Shown piece by piece: positions 58,151-64,000 of a stretch of DNA of 64,000 nt. Source of the stretch: Arthrospira sp. PCC 9108 (GTDB lineage: Bacteria > Cyanobacteriota > Cyanobacteriia > Cyanobacteriales > Microcoleaceae); assembly GCA_016745315.1 (NCBI GenBank), contig CP066886.1, positions 3,038,501-3,102,500 of the forward strand, in the 5' to 3' direction. Numbering within the stretch: the first letter of the stretch is position 1; each line of letters begins with the position of its first letter. The notes beneath the pieces were generated by a model that was given only the letters and a program-made list of their open reading frames with translations, had not been told where the DNA came from and did not search any database. The translations under genes and the position numbers were made by a program.

Positions 58151-59557
58151 CTAAACCAGATTTTTTAACCCGATCGCCGTATTATTAAGTTGTTCAGTAC
58201 CAGAACGACTTTGAGCTAGACCGTTAGCCGTTTCTTGAGCAGCAGTATTTAGGCTATTCATCGCATCAATTACCTGCTCTACCGCCATCGCCTGTTGTTT
58301 AGTATTCAGAGAAATTTGCTGAATATTCACCGCCACATCATTAATAGAAGCGATAATTTTTTCCACAGCCTTAGTCCCCTCTTCCGTTACTATCACAGTC
58401 GAATTAGTCGAATTTTGAATATCCGTAATTAGAGAGCCAATTTTTTCCGCCGACTTGCGACTCTGATCTGCTAATTTGCGGATTTCACTAGCCACCACCC
58501 CAAAACCCTTACCATGTTCCCCCGCTCTCACCGCTTCCACCGAAGCATTCAAAGCCAGCATATTAGTTTGATTAGCTAAATCACTAACCAAATTAGTAAT
58601 ATTATATATCTGGCCGAGGTTTTCACTCAAACGCAGGATTTGAGCCTGAACCTGTGACATTTTTTCCCGCAAACTCGGACTACCATCATAAGTATCTTCT
58701 TGGCGGTTATTTCCCGCCAAAGCCAGCACCTGACGCGCTCCCGAAGACGCAGCAGAAGCCTGTTCAGCACACTGACGGGAGGAAGCCCCCAACTCATCCA
58801 TACTCGTGGTAGTTTCATTCACAGAAGCAGCCTGCTGAACAGCCACACGTTCCTGTTCTTCAATAGTAGTAGAAATCTCCGTAGCTGCTAGGGCGATGTT
58901 ATTGGCTTCCTGGGTAATTTTTTGGACAATAGTAGCAATAATCCAACTTCCTAAAATAATCGAAATGATAATCGCTATACCAATACTAACCCATACCGAT
59001 ACTAAAAGATTATTCAGAGCCTGGGTTTGGCTTGCTACGTTCAACCCCACCAGTTCCTGTTCCCGACTATTCATCTGATTAACTAACTTAGAAACATTCT
59101 CAGCAATTCTCACTCCTATGCCATTTGCTATCCAGGCTTGACGAGCTGCTTCAGGTTCGCCGTTGGCTATGATTTGAATGATATCGCTATGAAATTCGTC
59201 TAAATCATTATACTGTTTCCTAATTTCCTCCATGGTTTTAAGTTGCTGTTCATCAGTCATAATTTGGCTTAACAAACTGATGCTTTCATTTACACTATTT
59301 TTGGCTTCATTCCAGCTATTTATAGATGTAGGATTGTTATCAATCAGATAGCCTCTCAGGGTTCTGGACATAGCCTGAAGATTTATGGAGACATTAGCAA
59401 CATCTCGAGCTATTTGACGAGACAACTCGAGTTGCTGCGATTCTATTTGCACCCGACCTACGTTAACTGAAACCACCGTAGCACTCACAATCATCAGGAA
59501 TATCGGAATAGTATATCCTCCAATAACCCAGTATCTTAGCTTTTTAAACATCAGCAT
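58151..59557 (-). CDS. Methyl-accepting chemotaxis protein
   Basis: A 468-residue receptor. First membrane helix in YTIPIFLMIVSATVVSVNVG, a four-helix-bundle sensor of about 150 residues, second helix in VWVSIGIAIIISIILGSWII, and a coiled-coil signalling domain with hairpin tip DLANQTNMLALNASVEAVRA GEHGKGFGVVASEIRKLADQ (conserved CheA/CheW contact). A clear HAMP domain is not seen between membrane and signalling parts. It feeds the CheA at 55558. Shorter than the next MCP but related to it. Confidence 0.9.
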   Translation of the reverse strand: MLMFKKLRYWVIGGYTIPIFLMIVSATVVSVNVGRVQIESQQLELSRQIARDVANVSINLQAMSRTLRGYLIDNNPTSINSWNEAKNSVNESISLLSQIMTDEQQLKTMEEIRKQYNDLDEFHSDIIQIIANGEPEAARQAWIANGIGVRIAENVSKLVNQMNSREQELVGLNVASQTQALNNLLVSVWVSIGIAIIISIILGSWIIATIVQKITQEANNIALAATEISTTIEEQERVAVQQAASVNETTTSMDELGASSRQCAEQASAASSGARQVLALAGNNRQEDTYDGSPSLREKMSQVQAQILRLSENLGQIYNITNLVSDLANQTNMLALNASVEAVRAGEHGKGFGVVASEIRKLADQSRKSAEKIGSLITDIQNSTNSTVIVTEEGTKAVEKIIASINDVAVNIQQISLNTKQQAMAVEQVIDAMNSLNTAAQETANGLAQSRSGTEQLNNTAIGLKNLV

Positions 59558-59627
59558 TTTTCCTGACTCCTAAATTTTCTATAATTTTCCCTGAATATCC
59601 ATGGTTTTATGACCCCCAAAATTATCC

Positions 59628-61082
59628 CTAAATAATGGATTCCAGTTCTTCGGCTATATGTTTGAGCTGTTCCATGCCTCTTTTGGTTTGTCCGATACCA
59701 TTGGCGGTTTCGTTTGCCCCCTGTTTGAGGGAATTCATGGCTTCCAAAACTTGGTTAATAGCCAGGGTTTGTTGCTTAATATTGAGAGAGATTTGTTGAT
59801 TATTCACAACCACATCATTCACCGATTCTTTCACACCTAAAAAGGCTTGGGCAGTTCTTTGCGCCACATCAACATTGGAGCGAACTGTTTTAGTCCCCTC
59901 TTCTGTGACCATCACTGTGGAATTAATCGCTGTCTGAATATCCGAAACTAAAGTACCGATTTTTTGGGCGGATTTCTGACTCTCATCAGCCAGTTTGCGA
60001 ATTTCGGTAGCAACCACCCCAAATCCGCGACCATGTTCTCCGGCTCGTACCGCTTCAACAGCCGCATTCAGGGCTAACATATTGGTTTGATTAGCCAAAT
60101 CAGCGACTAATTGGGAGATATTACCAATTTGATTGGTCTGTTCACTGAGGCGGAGAATTTGTTGGGCTATTCCCTCCACTTTATCTTGGAGGTTTGCCAT
60201 ACCTTCTAAGGTGCTATTAACTGCGGTTTGACCACTTTCGGACATGGATAAAGCCTTTTTAGCTCCGGTGACAGCCGCTTCTGCTTGTTGGGTAGCTGCT
60301 TGGGAGGAGGCTCCTAATTCATCCATGGTGGAGGTGGTTTCACTAACTGCTGCGGCTTGTTCTGTGGCAATGCGTTCGTGTTCTTCTGTGGCGACAGCAA
60401 TTTCTGTGGAACTATCGGAAATGGCTCTAATAGTTTGTTTAAAGGTATTAGCAATAGACTGGCTTAAAAAGTAACCTAGGGGAGAGGCGATTACTATGGC
60501 AAGTAAGATTAATAATCCAAATAATAACAGGGTTTCATTTAAGACGGCACGAGCTTTCTCCCTTTCCGCTGAAGCTACCCGCAGTTGTAAATCAATTAAC
60601 CTCTGAAGCCTCTCGGTAAGGGGGTCTATGACATCATATAACGCTCCATCAAAGGCGGCTAAGTCCTCGGGATTTCCTGTTTGTAGTGTTTGTTGCAGTT
60701 CGGTAATGCGATTCTGGGCAGGAACAAATAATCGGTCAATTTCGTTGGCGATTTCTCTCTCTTCTAATGTTAATTGGGTATTTTTATAACTTTCCCAGTT
60801 GGTGCTAATTGTTTCTATGGAACGATTAAGAGTATTTAATGCGGCACTGGTGGTGATTAGGCCACTGTTGGCTTTATTGACAGCATCAATTATCTGAATA
60901 GCATAGGCATCGGAGATATTTTTGATTTGCTGAAGGGGGACGACCCGATCATCATAGATAGTGCCAATGCGCGAATCTATGCGCCAGAATGAAAAAACCG
61001 AATAGCTACTTATAGCTAGGATGACTGTGGCGGGTATCAGGAAGAAACCGCAGTAAAGTTTGGTGGTTAATCGTTTCATCAT
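59628..61082 (-). CDS. Methyl-accepting chemotaxis protein
   Basis: A 484-residue receptor with the same plan: helix 1 in YCGFFLIPATVILAISSYS, a periplasmic four-helix bundle, helix 2 in LLLFGLLILLAIVIASPLGY, and signalling tip NQTNMLALNAAVEAVRAGEH followed by GRGFGVVATEIRKLADESQK. It is a paralogue of the preceding gene in tandem, probably from duplication, with diverged sensor parts. It lies 159 bp downstream of the cheW gene, so an internal promoter is possible. Confidence 0.9.
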   Translation of the reverse strand: MMKRLTTKLYCGFFLIPATVILAISSYSVFSFWRIDSRIGTIYDDRVVPLQQIKNISDAYAIQIIDAVNKANSGLITTSAALNTLNRSIETISTNWESYKNTQLTLEEREIANEIDRLFVPAQNRITELQQTLQTGNPEDLAAFDGALYDVIDPLTERLQRLIDLQLRVASAEREKARAVLNETLLLFGLLILLAIVIASPLGYFLSQSIANTFKQTIRAISDSSTEIAVATEEHERIATEQAAAVSETTSTMDELGASSQAATQQAEAAVTGAKKALSMSESGQTAVNSTLEGMANLQDKVEGIAQQILRLSEQTNQIGNISQLVADLANQTNMLALNAAVEAVRAGEHGRGFGVVATEIRKLADESQKSAQKIGTLVSDIQTAINSTVMVTEEGTKTVRSNVDVAQRTAQAFLGVKESVNDVVVNNQQISLNIKQQTLAINQVLEAMNSLKQGANETANGIGQTKRGMEQLKHIAEELESII

Positions 61083-61241
61083 GTTAGTAAAAATATGCGC
61101 TCATTGGCATTGGTGTCTAGAATAGGCGAGGGTTGGCAACGTTTGCTAGTCTGAAAAAAAAGGTTAAATCGTGATTATAACTACTATTTTACTTGGGAAT
61201 ATGCCAAAGGATAGAGTTTTTATAATTAGTTAACAATTGGT

Positions 61242-62354
61242 TTATATTTCTTCATTAACTACCAGGGTTTCTTGGACTAGGATTTTCTCGAGGTCTAATA
61301 AACTCATCATCCGGTTTTGTGCTTCGGGATTTTGGCGATCGCGATAAATTGCTGTCCCCCGTAAATATTCATCTTGGGTAGAATGAACAGCGGCGGGAAC
61401 TGGCTTAATTGCGGAGGGGTTTAGATAGGTGACATCAAAAATATCATTAACAATAATTCCCGCGACTACTTCACCCACTTGGACGATCGCCGCCTTTTTG
61501 GAACTACCGTTAATATCCATTGGTAAACCCAAAATTCCCCTAATATCAACTAAGGTGACAATCTCACCCCGCAGGTTCATATTACCAACAATATGAGGGG
61601 GGGTGCAGGGAATGGGGGTAACATTATGAATATCGGTAAATTCCCGAATAATGGGGAGATTTACGCCAAAGTATTCACCATTTAAACCAATCACAACCAA
61701 GGACATCAACCCGGATAACTCATCTTTCTCGGTCTTGCGCCTCAAATTATCGGCACGTTCCCGAAAAATCTGCCTTTCTTGTGGTGTTGAGTCGGGACAA
61801 AAAACGGGAATTTTACGGTTTCTGGTGACTGGATAATCATGGTCATCTCGATGATCATTCTTGCTATCTGAGATCAGGGCGCTGCTGTCAGAGATAATCT
61901 TATCCCGTAAGGATTCAGGAGCTAAGATCATAATAATCTGATCTTCAATTTCGGCATATCCAGCGATCGCATGATCATGAGTTCTCGATCTCGACTGAGG
62001 TGGTAGGTTTACCATCACGCTATAGGGGAGATTCCTGGTAATATCTTCGGTAGCAATCATCTGCACTTCGCAAACTTCATTTACCAAAATTCCTAACTTT
62101 TCCTCACCTAATCTTAGCACAATAATTACATCATCAATTACATAAGAATTCGCTGCATTTTCCAGTCCAAAATGAATATTTAAGTCAATGATTGATAAGA
62201 ATTCACTGCGTAAATTCAGAATCCCTACTAATTCGGGGGCGGCTTCGACAATGGGGTTGAGTTCAGGTAAGGAGAAAATCTCTTGCACTAACAAGCCATC
62301 TACACCATAAGTCAATCCTCCCAACTTAAACATGAGATAAGGTTTGATTTCCAT
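61242..62354 (-). CDS. cheW: CheW-type protein with two CheW domains
   Basis: A 370-residue coupling protein. The first CheW domain has YLMFKLGGLTYGVDGLLVQE and LVGILNLRSEFLSIIDLN. After a charged linker, the second has LVVIGLNGEYFGVNLPIIRE and HIVGNMNLRGEIVTLVDIRG. CheW links MCPs to CheA; a double-domain form could bridge receptor arrays. It is 19 bp downstream of cheR. Confidence 0.88.
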   Translation of the reverse strand: MEIKPYLMFKLGGLTYGVDGLLVQEIFSLPELNPIVEAAPELVGILNLRSEFLSIIDLNIHFGLENAANSYVIDDVIIVLRLGEEKLGILVNEVCEVQMIATEDITRNLPYSVMVNLPPQSRSRTHDHAIAGYAEIEDQIIMILAPESLRDKIISDSSALISDSKNDHRDDHDYPVTRNRKIPVFCPDSTPQERQIFRERADNLRRKTEKDELSGLMSLVVIGLNGEYFGVNLPIIREFTDIHNVTPIPCTPPHIVGNMNLRGEIVTLVDIRGILGLPMDINGSSKKAAIVQVGEVVAGIIVNDIFDVTYLNPSAIKPVPAAVHSTQDEYLRGTAIYRDRQNPEAQNRMMSLLDLEKILVQETLVVNEEI

Positions 62355-62373
62355 GATGACAGTACCTTATTTA

Positions 62374-63936
62374 TTAATACAGAATCAGATTTAATTTTTG
62401 TTGGAGATAAGCCGTTAATTCTCCGGCGGAAATTTTCCCCAAATAGGGAACAGGACTCTGGTCAGAAATTGTATTTAACAGGGATAGTGCTGTTAAGTAA
62501 AGTTTTTTGGCTTTCAACAAATTTCCTTCCCTTTCATGGACAGTCGCCAACTCCATATGAGCGCAAATTGACGAGGCAGAAACATCTGATAAATAGATGA
62601 TTCTTTTGGCAAAAATTTTCGCCGTTTCCCAGTCGCCTTTTTCCTGGGAAATGTGCAACAAAATATAATAAGGATCAATGGACAAGGAATTGATTTCTAA
62701 GGCTTTTTGGCAATTCACAATCGCCGCATCATGCTGTCCGCTATTAGCATGAATTTGCGCCATTAGATAATGAGCATCAAAATTGTGGGGATGATTAGCC
62801 ACAAATTCTTGAACTTTTTTGAGGGCTTCATTATAGGCTTTTTGGTTGATTAGCTTTTGGGCTTCTTCCAGGCTTTGACTAATGGCGATCGCCTGTTCTG
62901 ATGCGGTGGGTATCGAGGCAACTGGTGGCGGTACAATAGATAAAGTTGAGAGATGATTCCGTTGGTGATTTTGACCATGATTTGCCGGAGGTTGAGAAGG
63001 GGAGGATAAACGGCTACCGTTGGGGGTATAATAGGGCGTATTTAGTAACGGGGATAAAGGCTGGCTTTGATGGTTTAGGGAGTCATTGGGGGAGGATACA
63101 GACAGATTTCGGGTCGGTTTTTCCCGTTGATAAATCACCGACTCTGGAAAAATGTGGGATTTAAACTCATCTAGCAATAATCCCTGAATTTCTGCATGGG
63201 CTGTCATCAGATAGCCACCGGGTCTCAGTACCTGATAAAATTTTCTCAGAACTTGTACAATATAGGGCTTCTCGAAATAAACAAAAACATTTCTACATAA
63301 AATCAAATCTATTTTACCCAGACTGGCGATCGCATTGGTACAATTATCACTCACCAAGTTAAGTTTCAGGAACCTAACCAAACTTTTAGCGGCGGGATTA
63401 ACTAACCAATTCTGTCCTTGGGGATAGAAATATTGACGTTGCACCTCCGGGTCAACCATGCGAAAAGACCAATGGCTATATACGCCATCTCTAGCCCGTT
63501 GAAGGGCTACTTCATTAACATCAGTGCCGATAATCTCAATTAACCAATTTGGCCAGTCTGGGAGCAACTGTTGCACTAAAATGGCTAAAGAGTAGGCTTC
63601 TTCCCCGGTGGAACATCCAGCACTCCACAAACGCAGAGTCTTAGAGGATTTTCGGGCGGCGATCAACTCGGGTAGTATGACCTCACGCAATAACTTAAAC
63701 TGACCGCGATCGCGAAAAAAGTAGGTTTCGGTGGTGGTCAACAAGGGCATTAATTCCGACCATTCGGTTTTACTCTCGGTATTAGCCGCCGTTAGTAAAT
63801 TATAGTATTCATTCAAACTGGAAAGATGCAGTTGCTGAACCCGCCGCCAAATTTTTTGCGAGAATGTCCCATAATCCTGGGGCCGAATATGTAGCCCGGT
63901 CATGGTAGTAATTAGTTGAATAAGCTGTTGAATCAT
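62374..63936 (-). CDS. cheR: CheR methyltransferase with C-terminal TPR domain
   Basis: A 520-residue protein. N-terminal CheR domain: FFRDRGQFKLLREVILPELI, LRLWSAGCSTGEEAYSLAIL (SAM site), IGTDVNEVALQRARDGVYS and DLILCRNVFVYF. A Pro/Ser-rich linker (about 290-345) leads to tetratricopeptide repeats (YLMAQIHANSGQHDAAIVNC, then ALEINSLSIDPYYILLHISQ). It methylates MCP glutamates; the TPR part may tether it to receptors. First gene of the cluster; its promoter would lie near the right edge of the window. Confidence 0.9.
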   Translation of the reverse strand: MIQQLIQLITTMTGLHIRPQDYGTFSQKIWRRVQQLHLSSLNEYYNLLTAANTESKTEWSELMPLLTTTETYFFRDRGQFKLLREVILPELIAARKSSKTLRLWSAGCSTGEEAYSLAILVQQLLPDWPNWLIEIIGTDVNEVALQRARDGVYSHWSFRMVDPEVQRQYFYPQGQNWLVNPAAKSLVRFLKLNLVSDNCTNAIASLGKIDLILCRNVFVYFEKPYIVQVLRKFYQVLRPGGYLMTAHAEIQGLLLDEFKSHIFPESVIYQREKPTRNLSVSSPNDSLNHQSQPLSPLLNTPYYTPNGSRLSSPSQPPANHGQNHQRNHLSTLSIVPPPVASIPTASEQAIAISQSLEEAQKLINQKAYNEALKKVQEFVANHPHNFDAHYLMAQIHANSGQHDAAIVNCQKALEINSLSIDPYYILLHISQEKGDWETAKIFAKRIIYLSDVSASSICAHMELATVHEREGNLLKAKKLYLTALSLLNTISDQSPVPYLGKISAGELTAYLQQKLNLILY

Positions 63937-64000
63937 TGACCATCAAGTTAAGTTATTTGCCCACACAACAGGCTCAAAGGCAAGAGGGAACAGTGGAGAG

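Overview
The window looks like chromosome of a filamentous cyanobacterium of the Arthrospira (Spirulina) group. HIP1-type GCGATCGC octamers occur throughout the housekeeping genes. The gene set is cyanobacterial: ferredoxin-nitrite reductase, a high-light-inducible protein, a four-ACT aspartate kinase, DUF4079 and Uma2 proteins. The 1202-residue multidomain cyclase at 12236 has the size and domain order known for CyaC of Spirulina platensis. The species call is an inference.

Layout. (1) 0-9.6 kb: metallophosphatase, L,D-transpeptidase and KDPG aldolase on the minus strand, a glutathionyl-hydroquinone-reductase-like GST, a restriction-modification pair in which both genes are broken, an hli gene, ispF, a peptide-binding lipoprotein, larB and a GNAT. 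(2) 9.7-11.9 kb: remnants of an IS200/IS605-type element carrying two ORF-less group II introns. (3) 12.2-15.8 kb: cyaC, followed by tRNA-Gly(TCC). (4) 16.1-40.0 kb: an integrated element of about 23.9 kb in the 3' end of tRNA-Phe, bounded by a 37-bp direct repeat. (5) 40.2-53.6 kb: purple-acid-phosphatase-like protein, lysC, a YraQ permease with its TIGR03943 partner, DUF4079 protein, HEAT-repeat protein, cobA/nirA with an NtcA box between them, Uma2, an FAD oxidoreductase and a HAD phosphatase. (6) 53.9-63.9 kb: a chemotaxis-type cluster, with a CheY-like regulator facing a minus-strand run of CheR-TPR, CheW, two MCPs, CheA-REC and CheB.

The tRNA-Phe element is the most unusual part. A tyrosine recombinase gene lies next to attL and is split by a group II intron in antisense orientation. 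Most of the rest is enclosed by inverted repeats of about 0.78 kb (20.49-21.28 and 39.20-39.98 kb). Each repeat contains a nested palindrome, and each outer end lies next to a tRNA 3'-end-like sequence. Inside are a minus-strand module with a tail-fibre/peptidase-S74 protein and a plus-strand series of small genes, including a PD-(D/E)XK nuclease and a P-loop ATPase. I recognise no terminase, portal, capsid, polymerase or transposase that would explain the unit. The ATPase gene is interrupted by an IS630 element, whose transposase gene is in turn interrupted by a second copy of the group II intron. Removing the insertions restores all three reading frames exactly.

About half of the element's genes carry one-base frameshifts (several in homopolymers) or in-frame stops, while neighbours are intact. 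It therefore looks like a decaying, probably immobile element, although some indels could be sequence errors. Function calls rest on reading motifs only; no database search was run.
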